From Oleidesulfovibrio sp964593925 (lineage in GTDB: Bacteria; Desulfobacterota; Desulfovibrionia; Desulfovibrionales; Desulfovibrionaceae), in contig CAZQKM010000017.1 in NCBI GenBank assembly GCA_964593925.1, forward strand, positions 1-44,706: DNA of 44,706 nt, in the 5' to 3' direction. The stretch's first letter is position 1. Each line of letters begins with the position of its first letter. The notes beneath the pieces were generated by a model. It worked only from the letters and a program-made list of their open reading frames with translations, was not told where the DNA came from and made no database searches. Shown here piece by piece: positions 32,732 to 41,793 of the stretch. Position numbers and translations under genes: made by a program.

Positions 32732-32813
32732 GATATAAGTCCTCCTCAAAAAAATTATGTGCTTCGCCCGGGGGGTGGGCGAGAAACATTCACTTACGCA
32801 GGAAAACGTAAGT
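32732..32813 (-). promoter_or_regulatory. Structured 5' leader of dnaK
   Basis: Two inverted repeats lie upstream of the dnaK ribosome site: a 6-bp TCGCCC/GGGCGA hairpin (32764-32769 with 32777-32782) and a 7-bp ACTTACG/CGTAAGT hairpin (32792-32798 with 32807-32813). A run of seven T follows the first, just before GAGGAGG. They could be transcript processing, attenuation or temperature-sensitive structures. No TTAGCACTC-type CIRCE dyad is present, so HrcA control at this site is unlikely. The remaining 32814-33157 interval has no gene that I can support. Confidence 0.4.
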
Positions 32814-33157
32814 CCATTTTTACAGCGGGCAAGGGGCATTATGTGTTTTTTTTATGGACAGATGCGTACATTGCCTGCTGTTTTTACGATATAGTCTTAA
32901 AATACAGACAGTTGTGCATGTTGTGTGCAAAAAGGTTGTACTATGTAATGCCGTTGTTTTTTTATGCTGGAGTATGTCTTGTCCCGCTGGGGGCATGTTG
33001 AGGGGCGGCCATACAGGCCATGGGCACTGTATAACCTGAGAGGCAGGACAGCAGGGGACGCAGGATGCCGATATACTGCGTGCAATATCCGGCAGGGGAG
33101 TCATCTTGTACAGAGGGCAGGGCCGTGGTTGTAGCGGGTTTGTATTGTGTACCGTCA

Positions 33158-33185
33158 CAAACAGGGGGCAGAGGCCCCCTGTTTG
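33158..33185 (-). terminator. Long hairpin after grpE, without a T-run
   Basis: A perfect 12-bp stem CAAACAGGGGGC/GCCCCCTGTTTG (33158-33169 with 33174-33185, 4-nt loop) lies 40 bp after the grpE stop on the minus strand. No T-run follows, so it may protect the grpE 3' end or allow partial read-through into dnaK rather than stop all transcription. Confidence 0.55.
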
Positions 33186-33224
33186 GATGATACGGTTGGT
33201 ATCGCAGTGATGGGGTACGTCAGA

Positions 33225-33815
33225 TTATGTACTGACAGTTACTTTGGCGGGGCGCAACAGGCGCTCTTTAAGCTGGTAGCCGCGCTGCATCACATGCAGG
33301 ATCACCCCTGGTTCTGTATCAGCTTGTTCTTCTTGTCCTACGGCTTCGTGCAGCGCAGGATCAAATGCTTCCCCGACTTCACCCACGGGGTAGAGTCCAT
33401 GGGTTGCCAGTGCTTCCAAAAAAAGCTTCCGTGTCATTTCAACGCCCACGACCGTGTTTTTACAAGCCGGGTCAGAGGCCCCGTATTGTAAGGCAAGATC
33501 AAGGTTGTCAAGGGTTGGCAACAGGCTTGCCAGCACGGCTTCCGCCGCATATTTCACCTGCTCGCTACGTTCACGTGCAAGTCGGCTCTTGGTATTTTCC
33601 AGCTCGGCCAAGGCCCGTAAGCGGATATCTTCTGCCTCTTTGAATACATCGCATCCAGGGCAGATTCTTTCCTGACAGAGGACGGTGAGTTCTTCGATCG
33701 ACAGCTCAGGAGCGGTGTGTTCTGTTTCTTGCGCGGTCTCGTCTGGCGTACTGGAGGCATCTGTGTCCAGAGAGGCATTATCCACGATGATATCCAGTGG
33801 TTCGTCTTTTGTCAT
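33225..33815 (-). CDS. grpE: Nucleotide exchange factor GrpE
   Basis: A 196-residue GrpE, the factor that releases ADP from DnaK. An acidic disordered N-terminus (residues 1-40) is followed by a long helix and the family core LRALAELENTKSRLARERSEQ, VLASLLPTLDNLDLAL and the C-terminal beta-domain FDPALHEAVGQEE with ILHVMQRGYQL. A short segment with CQERICPGC (about residues 47-55) precedes the helix. I recall comparable cysteine pairs in Desulfovibrio GrpE proteins; their function is unknown to me. The ATG has AAGGAGAG upstream. It lies downstream of the AsmA-like gene on the same strand. Confidence 0.96.
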   Translation of the reverse strand: MTKDEPLDIIVDNASLDTDASSTPDETAQETEHTAPELSIEELTVLCQERICPGCDVFKEAEDIRLRALAELENTKSRLARERSEQVKYAAEAVLASLLPTLDNLDLALQYGASDPACKNTVVGVEMTRKLFLEALATHGLYPVGEVGEAFDPALHEAVGQEEQADTEPGVILHVMQRGYQLKERLLRPAKVTVST

Positions 33816-33964
33816 GTGTACGGTCTCTCCTTATATATGCAGCGTGGCATGCTTTGGGGCTGTGCCGGGCCGGTGTGGCGGAACATCCTGTTCGGCCGCG
33901 GCACTCCGGGCATACTTTTAATCCGTTGTGTGGCGGGCAGAGAGCCTGCACCGCCGCACGTGCG

Positions 33965-36064
33965 TTATTTTGACGGAGGACGCCCGAACATATTTTTGAG
34001 CAGGCCACCCACGTCGTCAACATTTTTTATATCCTTGAGTTTTTTTGCAGGAGTATCTGCATTATCCCCTGTGGAAAGCAACTGCTTACCCACCCCTTTG
34101 AGAATATTGGCAGTAAACTGCTGTGCGTCCAAAGCATAGGTGGGAGCAGATATCGAGCCCCGCATCGTGACGGGGATAACAGGCAGACCGGTGGCGTGCA
34201 AGTCTGCCCGATAATCTATCTTGTTGGCGGGCAGGTCAATCCAGCCCGCTCCGGTACCGCGCAGGTCATAACTTGTAAGCAGCAGGTCATTGTTAACGCC
34301 CTTGCCGTTTGTAATGTTCAGAGTGGCGGTAAGGCTTTCAAATCGTTGTTCCTGGGCGACCTTGTCCAGGTGACTGAGACGACTGCCGCCTTTCAGGTGT
34401 TGCTTTACACCAGGGGGGATAATCTGGGTGCCGTGCAGCACACCTTGTGTGAGTGCCAGGTTGGCCTTGCCTTGCAGCGACGGAGCAAGGGTGGGCCATT
34501 CCAGGCCTTTGCCCGTAATGTCCAGAGAGCAATCAAGCTGCCCTGACAGGAGTTTTTTGCCAGCCAGCCGGGTGACGGGTTCTTCTATCTGCAGTTTTGC
34601 AACGTTGAGGCTGGCAAACACCGCGGGGTCTCGCGGCACAATATTTACACCGGCCTTGCCATGGACGGTGCCGGCATAGATGTTCAAGCGCAAGGGGTCA
34701 ATGCTGAGCACACCGTTTTGTGCCTTGGCGTTCATGGTAATATCAGAGGCCTGGATACCGTTGACCATGAGCTTTTGCAGGGCCACAGAGCCGGCAAGGG
34801 TCAGTTTGCGCAAGCTGGCGCGCAGCTCAGGAGAAAGCGGGGCTGCCGCAGGCTGCCCCGCAGGAGTGCCTTGCTTGCTCTGGGGCGGGTTCTGTTTGGC
34901 TGGCTCTTGCTTTGGCGTAGGGGCAGGCAGATATCTGTCAAGTACAAGGGTATCTGCTGCAAGCGTAAAGTTGATATTGGGGCGGTCGAAATTTTTGACA
35001 GCGGCCTTGCCGTCAAAGGTTGTGTCATCCAGCGTGCCTTTCAGTTGGGGCAAAGTGACTTCTTTGGGGTTGCCCTTGATCTGAAAGGCCAGCGCCAGTT
35101 TGGAGGGGCCGGCAGCGGGGTTCATGATATTGGGAAGGGGCGAAGCCAGGGTGAGATCACCTGCATAGGCTTTTTTGGCAACATCCACGGTTACCGAACC
35201 ATTGAGGGTGCTTTCCTGCAGGCTGACCTTGAGCTTTTGCAAGGTCAGGATGCCGGTGCTTACCACAAAACGGATATCGCTTTGCAGGTTCAGCTGCATA
35301 CGACCGGACAGCCCGGCAATGTTGGCTGTTTCCATATGCAGAACCGTACTACTCATATCCACCGATTCAAGGCCGGCACCGAGCTTGAGCTGGGTGTCAA
35401 GGGTAACGGAGCCATTCAGCTTTGGTTCGGCCATACGCCACGAGCTTGTAAAGGCCACGTCAATGGTTTTGCCAGGGGCAATGGCGCTGGTGGTCAGGGC
35501 CATATTTTCTGCGGCAAAGCTTTGCCCTGTTTGCTGGTCGTCAAAAGAAAATGACGTATTGCGTATTTCAACGGCATCAATGGTAAGCGCGGCCAGCCCC
35601 AGACCGGCTGCGGGTGAAGAAGGTCCCTCTACAGCAGTATTTGTGGTATTGTTACCAGGGGTACGGGGGGCAAACTCCCAGTTGACCGTGCCGTCTTTTT
35701 TACGCTGTAGGGCTGCGGACGCACCGCTAAACACGATTTTTTGCACGCGGATTTCTTTTTGGAACAAGGGTAACAGCGCCACATGCAATTGGGCGTTATC
35801 CACTTTTATGAAGATTTCTTCTCCGAACCCTTGTGGGTTGCTCAGGGACATGGGGCCAACGGTGGCACCCAGCCACGGAAAAATAGATAGCTCTATATCA
35901 CCTGTGAGCGTAAGAGTACGCCCGGTGGCCTCCTGGACCTTTTGAGTAATCAGCGTTTTGTAGTCATTGGGATCAAAGGTCGCCACAAAGACGGCCGTGG
36001 CAGCACCGCCAAGAACCAACAGGCTGAAAAAGCCGATGATCACAATTTTGAGTATGCGTTTCAT
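33965..36064 (-). CDS. AsmA family protein
   Basis: A 699-residue envelope protein with an N-terminal membrane anchor (about residues 5-28, LKIVIIGFFSLLVLGGAATAVFV). Next come the AsmA signature FDPNDYKTLITQKVQEATGRTL, a long beta-rich periplasmic region, and a C-terminal AsmA-like domain with GKANLALTQGVLHG and RFESLTATLNITNGKG. AsmA proteins belong to the bridge-like lipid-transfer group and affect outer-membrane lipid balance. A Pro/Gln/Lys-rich linker lies near residues 385-405. AAGGATA precedes the ATG. It lies upstream of grpE on the same strand. Confidence 0.9.
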   Translation of the reverse strand: MKRILKIVIIGFFSLLVLGGAATAVFVATFDPNDYKTLITQKVQEATGRTLTLTGDIELSIFPWLGATVGPMSLSNPQGFGEEIFIKVDNAQLHVALLPLFQKEIRVQKIVFSGASAALQRKKDGTVNWEFAPRTPGNNTTNTAVEGPSSPAAGLGLAALTIDAVEIRNTSFSFDDQQTGQSFAAENMALTTSAIAPGKTIDVAFTSSWRMAEPKLNGSVTLDTQLKLGAGLESVDMSSTVLHMETANIAGLSGRMQLNLQSDIRFVVSTGILTLQKLKVSLQESTLNGSVTVDVAKKAYAGDLTLASPLPNIMNPAAGPSKLALAFQIKGNPKEVTLPQLKGTLDDTTFDGKAAVKNFDRPNINFTLAADTLVLDRYLPAPTPKQEPAKQNPPQSKQGTPAGQPAAAPLSPELRASLRKLTLAGSVALQKLMVNGIQASDITMNAKAQNGVLSIDPLRLNIYAGTVHGKAGVNIVPRDPAVFASLNVAKLQIEEPVTRLAGKKLLSGQLDCSLDITGKGLEWPTLAPSLQGKANLALTQGVLHGTQIIPPGVKQHLKGGSRLSHLDKVAQEQRFESLTATLNITNGKGVNNDLLLTSYDLRGTGAGWIDLPANKIDYRADLHATGLPVIPVTMRGSISAPTYALDAQQFTANILKGVGKQLLSTGDNADTPAKKLKDIKNVDDVGGLLKNMFGRPPSK

Positions 36065-36991
36065 GGGAACATATCCTTGTTACTTAAAGTTATGGTGCAC
36101 CACAGGGGGTACCAAACGGCCTGCTCCGGCGGCATGCGACGGCCGACGATATTGCTGGTAGTTACCCTGTGCCTTGTTTGTTATAACGGTGGTGTGTGCA
36201 GGGCAGCCAGCTTGTAGTGAATGGATTTTGTCAGACTACTCCAGGGGTATGTTTTGGTAGATGGTACAGGTATGTATTGCCGCCATGTGCACACAGGATC
36301 GGACAGGGCCCTTTGGGGCGGACGGCGTAACCATGGGGTCATTGCCGCAACGGTATTAAAAAATATCTACCGGCAGAGTGCACGTACAGTTCTATCAGGT
36401 ATCAATAAACCGCCATTGAAAACAGTATTTTTGTCCTCCGGGCCATGGGGTTAAAGGGGGGAGGCTCTCCTCGCCACGTCGCCCCTGTCAGAGAAGCACG
36501 CCTGTGGTCTTTTTTACTCTGGTCCGCTGCTCTGCCTGTATACCCCGGGGCGCACACTTTTTTGTGGCCTGATGATACATGGCCCTGCATACCGCTTTTG
36601 GGCAGGTATCGGACCATGGCGGGCAGGGCATGGGGACCATATTTGCGCAATCAGTAAGCAGCAAAACAGTGTTTGTCAATGACTGGGGTATACTCATCGT
36701 TGGCCTTTGGTAGCGTAGCCTTGCAAGGGCAAAGAGGCTGGACGGTGTTTTGGGTACGCGGCGTATTTTACCCATTGCATGGCCTTGTGTCCATGCTGCG
36801 GTGCGGAGGAGCTGCCTGCCTCCCCAACCTTGAACCAGCATGGGTACACATGCGTGTAACCGGTGGGATCAATTGGGTCAGCTGGACCTGCTGGAGCGAG
36901 GGGTATCCCCTGCCGGGGAGCACTGGCGAAGCAGTATAAAATGCGCTATCAGACACCCATGGGCATACAAGTGGAAAAATTGGAGAATGTC
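36065..36991. other. Long stretch without a recognisable gene
   Basis: Some 930 bp separate the divergent AsmA-like and cobQ genes. Open frames exist on both strands, but none has a credible ribosome site, recognisable domain or coding-like composition. No cobalamin riboswitch could be found upstream of cobQ. The region may be decayed coding sequence or unrecognised regulatory sequence. Confidence 0.6.
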
Positions 36992-38533
36992 ATGAAAGGA
37001 GCTGCACGCGGCCCCTGTACACCGGGTCTTATGGTGCAGGGTGTCAGTTCCAACGCGGGCAAAAGTATTCTTGCGGCGGGTCTGTGTCGGGTATTATTGC
37101 AGGATGGCCTGGCCGTGGCGCCTTTTAAGGGGCAGAACATGGCCCTTAATTCTTATGTTACTCCTGACGGGCATGAGATAGGTCGCGCACAGGCTGTCCA
37201 GGCCGCGGCCTGCCGGCTTGAGCCGGATGTACGTATGAATCCCGTATTGCTGAAGCCAAATTCGGATACCGGCTCGCAGGTGGTGGTCATGGGCAAGGCT
37301 GTTGGTTCCATGCGTGTGCGCGATTACGTTGCTCGCAAGCAGGAATTGTTTGCCACGGTGTGCGCTGCGTATGACTCGCTGGCTGCGGAATATGATGTTG
37401 TGGTGCTGGAAGGCGCAGGAAGTCCGGCAGAGATCAACCTGAAACACCATGATATGGCAAACATGCGCATGGCTCGGCACGCGCAGGCCAGAGTGCTGCT
37501 TGCCGGAGATATTGACCGGGGCGGGGTATTTGCTTCGCTGGTGGGCACGTGGGAGTTGCTTGATGCCTGGGAGCGTGCGCATATTTCCGGGTTTGTACTC
37601 AACAGGTTTCGCGGTGATGCCTCATTATTGGACCCGGCCCTGGAGTATGTTTCGGCACGCACGGAGCGTCCATTTTTTGGCGTGGTGCCGTATGTTGCCA
37701 ACCTAGGGCTGCCAGAGGAAGATTCCGTATCCTTCAAAGAAGCCTTACGTGGCGGGGCGTTTGTTTCCGGTACGGATGGAGCCGCTCGGGACAATGTTGG
37801 CATGCTGGATATTGTTCTTGTGGATGTGCCGCATATTGCCAATTTTACAGATGTGGACGCGCTGCGAGGCGAGCCGGATATACGGATACGGGTGGTGACT
37901 GCTGCTCGGGATTTGTTACGCGCTCCTGTGCCCCACGCGGTCATAATTCCGGGCAGTAAAAATACCCTGGGCGATCTGGCAGCCCTGCAAGCCTCTGGTG
38001 TGGGCGATGCTGTGCGGCAGCTTGCAGCGCAAGGCGTTACCGTGGTGGGCATATGTGGTGGTTTTCAAATGTTGGGGCGTACAGTGGCTGATCCGGATGC
38101 CGTGGAGTCCGAGGCAGGCAGATGTGCGGGGTTTGGCCTGCTTCCTGTGGAAACGGTGCTTGGCCGGGGCAAAATTCTTGCGCGTACCCGGGGGGTGCAT
38201 TGTGATTCGGGGTGCACTGTCAGCGGCTATGAGATCCATCATGGCCATACCGTACCCCATGGAGAAGTGCGCACCGTATTCACCGGCCCGGATAATAACA
38301 TGCTTGGCATGGGCAATGCGCAAGGCACGGTGTGGGGCACCTACCTGCATGGTGTGTTTGATGCCGACGAGTTCCGCCGGGCCTTTTTGGACGACTTGCG
38401 CCGTGTGGCAGGCATGCCGCCGCTGGAGCGTGTGGTTGCACCATATGATATGGAAGGCGCGCTGGACAGATTGGCAGATGTGTTGCGCAGCAGCCTTGAC
38501 ATGTCGGCCATATACGCAGATCTGGGCTTGTAG
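36992..38533 (+). CDS. cobQ: Adenosylcobyric acid synthase CobQ
   Basis: A 513-residue enzyme that amidates four side chains of adenosylcobyrinic acid diamide in cobamide synthesis. The N-terminal dethiobiotin-synthetase-like domain has the phosphate loop VQGVSSNAGKS (about residues 15-25), KGQNMALNSYVTPDG, and GAGSPAEINL with LAGDIDRGGVFAS. The C-terminal class I glutaminase domain has nucleophile C355 in GICGGFQMLG and catalytic H453 in GTYLHGVFD. I chose the ATG at 36992 because GGAG lies seven bases upstream and the protein then begins just before the P-loop; a longer frame exists. No other cobamide genes are adjacent. Confidence 0.96.
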   Translation: MKGAARGPCTPGLMVQGVSSNAGKSILAAGLCRVLLQDGLAVAPFKGQNMALNSYVTPDGHEIGRAQAVQAAACRLEPDVRMNPVLLKPNSDTGSQVVVMGKAVGSMRVRDYVARKQELFATVCAAYDSLAAEYDVVVLEGAGSPAEINLKHHDMANMRMARHAQARVLLAGDIDRGGVFASLVGTWELLDAWERAHISGFVLNRFRGDASLLDPALEYVSARTERPFFGVVPYVANLGLPEEDSVSFKEALRGGAFVSGTDGAARDNVGMLDIVLVDVPHIANFTDVDALRGEPDIRIRVVTAARDLLRAPVPHAVIIPGSKNTLGDLAALQASGVGDAVRQLAAQGVTVVGICGGFQMLGRTVADPDAVESEAGRCAGFGLLPVETVLGRGKILARTRGVHCDSGCTVSGYEIHHGHTVPHGEVRTVFTGPDNNMLGMGNAQGTVWGTYLHGVFDADEFRRAFLDDLRRVAGMPPLERVVAPYDMEGALDRLADVLRSSLDMSAIYADLGL

Positions 38534-38900
38534 CCGCTCTGTGGCCCATCGTGTGATAACATGGCAGAAGAGTATGGGGCAGGTATGCCGCCCGTATCCC
38601 GCGTGTAACAATGATCTGACAGATTTTTTGCGAGATGTGCGGAGTATTTTTGTCGGGCTGCATAGCGGCGGGCCGGGCGTCTTCAGGGAGAAGTTTTGGG
38701 GGAATCCTTGGGGGTGTTACCGGGGCGGGCCTTTTGGCCGTGGGTGGTCGGCATGCTGCCGCGGTTGCTTCTTGGCTGTATATCCCGCATGCGGGGGCAG
38801 GTGCCCTTGTCAGAGCCGTAATACCATTGTTTGCGGTACGGCGCTGGCTTTTTTTTGCCATGCCATGGCTGGAGCGGCTGACGCTGATCGTAAGGATTTT
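38534..38900. other. Stretch without a recognisable gene after cobQ
   Basis: No frame here has a good start with recognisable content. The plus strand can encode a Gly/Ala-rich hydrophobic segment (about 38635-38904), but I see no family or ribosome site that supports it as a gene. Confidence 0.5.
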
Positions 38901-39104
38901 TTAGTACATATGTTGCTGCGGGGTATCATGGGAGTATGCCGGGGCCTGCTGTAGCCTTGAAGCAGGCGATCGGGTATGCCCGATACCCACATCCATTTGC
39001 CCGGAGACACGGGTTGTGGGGCGCGTATGTTCAGAGTTGTGGGCGCATCCGGCAAGACTGAAAGATAGCAGGCAGAAGAATACGAGTAGTGTGCCACGTA
39101 TCAT
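38901..39104 (-). CDS. Small putative lipoprotein of 67 residues
   Basis: A secreted lipoprotein by its N-terminus: MIRGT, a hydrophobic segment, then the lipobox SLAGC with Cys at residue 20. The mature part of fewer than 50 residues is polar and contains TTRVSGQMDVGIGHTR. I recall small Desulfovibrio lipoproteins with a similar SGQ-DVG-GH motif but know no function. The ATG at 39104 has GAGGA about ten bases upstream. It is alone on the minus strand between cobQ and the GGDEF gene, both of which are on the plus strand. Confidence 0.65.
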   Translation of the reverse strand: MIRGTLLVFFCLLSFSLAGCAHNSEHTRPTTRVSGQMDVGIGHTRSPASRLQQAPAYSHDTPQQHMY

Positions 39105-39446
39105 GATGGGAGTCCTCTTTGGGGGGCCAGGTTGTTTTTCGGGTGCTGATTTATTTAGTGTACCCCAGGTGCCGGACATCGGACAAGGGTGCTGGGCACA
39201 TATACTCTATTTTTGGTTGCCAGGTGTTGCCATGGCTCAGATATGGCGGTTTAATTTTTTGCCGTGGGTGTGCAATATGCCCTTTATCCGTGATGCAGTG
39301 GTGTATGCGCAATGTGTGTGTGGCACCTCTGGGCTGGACAGGGGGGCTATGTTGTTTTTTCAGGGGGATGCAGGGCGCGGTGTATGATAAAAATATGCCT
39401 TGTGCCACGTACCTTGTGAGGGTATGTAAAAGCTTTGAAGGCTATA
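39105..39446. other. Stretch without a recognisable gene before the GGDEF gene
   Basis: About 340 bp with no supported coding sequence. It must hold the promoter of the minus-strand lipoprotein gene; no clear boxes were found for it. Confidence 0.5.
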
Positions 39447-39477
39447 TTGTTTTTGTATGGGGCGTACAGGATATAAT
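39447..39477 (+). promoter_or_regulatory. Candidate promoter of the GGDEF-like gene
   Basis: A perfect -10 box TATAAT (39472-39477) lies about 85 bp upstream of the start. TTGTTT at 39447-39452 is 19 bp upstream of it, somewhat long; TGTTTT one base on gives 18. The -10 match makes a sigma-70 promoter plausible. Confidence 0.5.
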
Positions 39478-39560
39478 AGAATATAACAGCGTTGTCTGGG
39501 TACCGCATGCAATGGTATAGCTGGACAAGTATTGGTACAGCACAAGGTAGAGAGATTGGT

Positions 39561-40838
39561 ATGGTGGTAGAACGGAAGGAACTTGGCAAATCGGAGCCGC
39601 AGACAGCGTGTGACGGTGGCAGATGGGAGGTGCTGGAGCGTTCTCTGGTGCCACCTTCCTTGCTGGGCATGCTTGTTCCTTTTGTGGTGTTATACATATT
39701 TTTTGTGGTCGTTTTTGTGTATTGGGGCGGTAGAGTTGCAGAAAAGGAAGCCGTGGCCGACTTGGACGCCCGTTTGACCATTGCCGCTGTGGCCCTGCCC
39801 AGTATGTTGGCCCCTGATTTTCATGACCGGGCAGTGGCTGAACAGAGTATTTCCTATGAAGAGGAATTGAAAAATCGCAGAGAGTTCAACAGATTTGCCA
39901 TGATGTCTGGCATGGCCAATGTATACACGTTGGTACAGTCTCGCGACATGTTTTACTTTTCTGCTCCTACAGTCTCAGAAGAAGAAGCCCGGGAGCGTCA
40001 GTCGTGGTATTTTTATCCGTACAGCGACCCGCCCCCTGCTTTCAGCATGGCGCTGCAAACAAAGGCGCCCCAGTATGTGTCCTATTCTGATGAATGGGGT
40101 AGCTTTCGATCTGTGGCAGTTCCCATGCGATCTCCCGCTGGCCGTTACTATCTTGCCTGTGCTGACATCAGCATTAAAGATGTGTTGAAGACCATACGCA
40201 ACAAGCAATGGTACGTTGGTGGCATTCTTGTGGGTCTGTTTTTTCTGGCGTTGCCCTTCGGGGTAGCGGGCAGTCGGGCCATGCGGGTATATGCGCAATA
40301 TTCCAAAAGGGTAGCCGACCAGCACCGCAGGCTCAAGCAGCTTGCCATGCGAGATGAAACCACTGGACTGTTGAACCGCTCTGCCTTTTTGTATGAAGCA
40401 GACAGCCGCATTGCCCTGTTACGCCGCGATAAGGGGCGAGGGGCGCTGGTCAAATTTGATATTGACGGGTTTGAAGAGCTTAAAGACGTATACGGGCATA
40501 TAATTGCCGAGCAGGTCTTGTTGGAGGTTGCAGCACTGTTGCGGCAGCACATACAGCCGGAGGATCTGGCAGGCCGCTACGAGGGAGAGTCTTTACTGTT
40601 GTTTAGTTCTGGCGGTGGCCCAGAGGATATACGCAGCCTTGCAGAGGCATTTTGTAGGCAGGTTGCCCAGGCGCCTTTTACCATACAGGGCCGCGTCATT
40701 CGGTGTACCATAAGCGCTGGTGTGGCACATTTTGTCACGCCTGTGGATCTGGCATCAGGCTATGTGGAGGTTGCAGACCAAGGGCTGCGCCAGGCAAGAC
40801 GGTTGAGAAAAGGCAACGTAGTGGTATTGCGGGTGTAA
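39561..40838 (+). CDS. Membrane protein with a degenerate GGDEF domain
   Basis: A 425-residue two-helix membrane protein. The first membrane segment is at about residues 31-55, followed by a periplasmic sensor region of roughly 150 residues, the second membrane segment (about 213-235) and a cytoplasmic GGDEF fold (about 255-420). The fold is clear from MRDETTGLLNRSAFLYEADSR and VKFDIDGFEELKDVYGH, which keeps the metal-binding Asp. The signature itself reads YEGES at residues 340-344 in place of GGDEF, so the catalytic acidic position is Gly. The usual RxxD inhibitory site is also absent. It is therefore probably not a cyclase; it could bind GTP or c-di-GMP or act through its sensor region. 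I chose the ATG at 39561 because of the purine-rich GAGAG upstream. Confidence 0.85.
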   Translation: MVVERKELGKSEPQTACDGGRWEVLERSLVPPSLLGMLVPFVVLYIFFVVVFVYWGGRVAEKEAVADLDARLTIAAVALPSMLAPDFHDRAVAEQSISYEEELKNRREFNRFAMMSGMANVYTLVQSRDMFYFSAPTVSEEEARERQSWYFYPYSDPPPAFSMALQTKAPQYVSYSDEWGSFRSVAVPMRSPAGRYYLACADISIKDVLKTIRNKQWYVGGILVGLFFLALPFGVAGSRAMRVYAQYSKRVADQHRRLKQLAMRDETTGLLNRSAFLYEADSRIALLRRDKGRGALVKFDIDGFEELKDVYGHIIAEQVLLEVAALLRQHIQPEDLAGRYEGESLLLFSSGGGPEDIRSLAEAFCRQVAQAPFTIQGRVIRCTISAGVAHFVTPVDLASGYVEVADQGLRQARRLRKGNVVVLRV

Positions 40839-40932
40839 GGTCGGCTGTACCTGATGGGCCACTACCGGGGCAAGGTGGGTACGGAGTATTGCCGTCTGTC
40901 AGGTAGAGCCTTTTTCAGGCAGAGCATATTTT

Positions 40933-41541
40933 CTAGTCGTCAAGAAATTGCGCCAGGCCGGAATCCGTAAGTGGATGTTGTGCAAGAGCGCCAAGTGCCG
41001 AGTATGGAATGGTTGCTGCGTCTGCCCCTGCCAGGGCGCTTTCCAGCACATGTTTGGGGCTACGTATGCTGGCGGCAAGGATGTGCGTAGAAAAAAGCCG
41101 TAGTTATCAAAAATGGTGCGGAGCTGGCGGATACGCTCCATGCCGTCGTGTCCCGCGGCATCCAGCCTGCCCACAAAGGGGCTGACATATGTTGCGCCCG
41201 CCTTGGCAGCCAGAAGTCCCTGAAGAGCTGAAAACACAAGAGTGACGTTGGTTTTGGTTTGTACTCAGCGTTCGTGCAGGGCACGGGTTGCCACAAGTCC
41301 CACTGTGGTCATGGGAAGCTTGATCACCACATTGCTGCCTAGTGCAGCCAGTTCGTCGGCTTCGCGCAGCATGGCGCCTGCTTCCAGGCTGACGACCTCA
41401 AGCTCACCGGACCCTCAACCAGGCTACAGATGTCGCGCATGACAGTTTTCCAGTATCCGCCTTGCCTTGCAAGTAGCGAGGGGTTGGTCGTCACGCCGTC
41501 AATGAGTCCCTAAGATTTGCTGTGTCCAAAAAAAATAGCAT
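40933..41541 (-). pseudogene. Transaldolase-like (FSA/TalB-short family) pseudogene
   Basis: The remains of a short transaldolase / fructose-6-phosphate aldolase gene can be read nearly end to end on the minus strand. It starts with MLFFLDTANL (ATG at 41541, AAGGAG upstream). The next family block LIDGVTTNPSLLARQGG is in another frame with several codons lost between. VEGPVS then shifts frame to reach ELEVVSLEAGAMLREADEL and NVVIKLPMTTVGL. A TGA interrupts HER/VQTKTNVTLVFSALQ, and after GATYVSPFVGRLDAAGHDGMERI a further shift at DNYGF leads to HVLESALAGADAATIPY and the terminal FLDD-stop at 40933. Three frame changes and one nonsense codon mean no active enzyme is made, though each block is little changed, so the loss looks recent. 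Confidence 0.9.
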
Positions 41542-41793
41542 ACAGGCTCCTTGGAGGTGTGCGACGGGTGGTACATGCAACAATGTGGTTCCATTCGGTA
41601 GTACCATATATCTGGCATGCCATGGCGGAAGCAAGAAGGCTGGCATGATTTTCGTGGAAAAGGCGCAGGGAATAAGATAATCTTTATCAGAACGGAATGT
41701 TACAGTGGTAGAAGCAACATACGGTTGCTTTTTGTAACAGGGGGCGTTCTGCTGGAGCTGACAAGATGGGTGATGTACAGGAGAACAGGCAGT

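Noticed and set aside
32732..33224. CIRCE operator before dnaK
   Set aside because: No TTAGCACTC/GAGTGCTAA dyad is present.
36600..36991. Cobalamin riboswitch before cobQ
   Set aside because: The conserved B12-box and core elements could not be found on the plus strand; a GCACTGG near the start is isolated.
38635..38904. Hydrophobic plus-strand frame after cobQ
   Set aside because: Gly/Ala-rich by composition, with no ribosome site or recognisable family; listed only as sequence without a supported gene.
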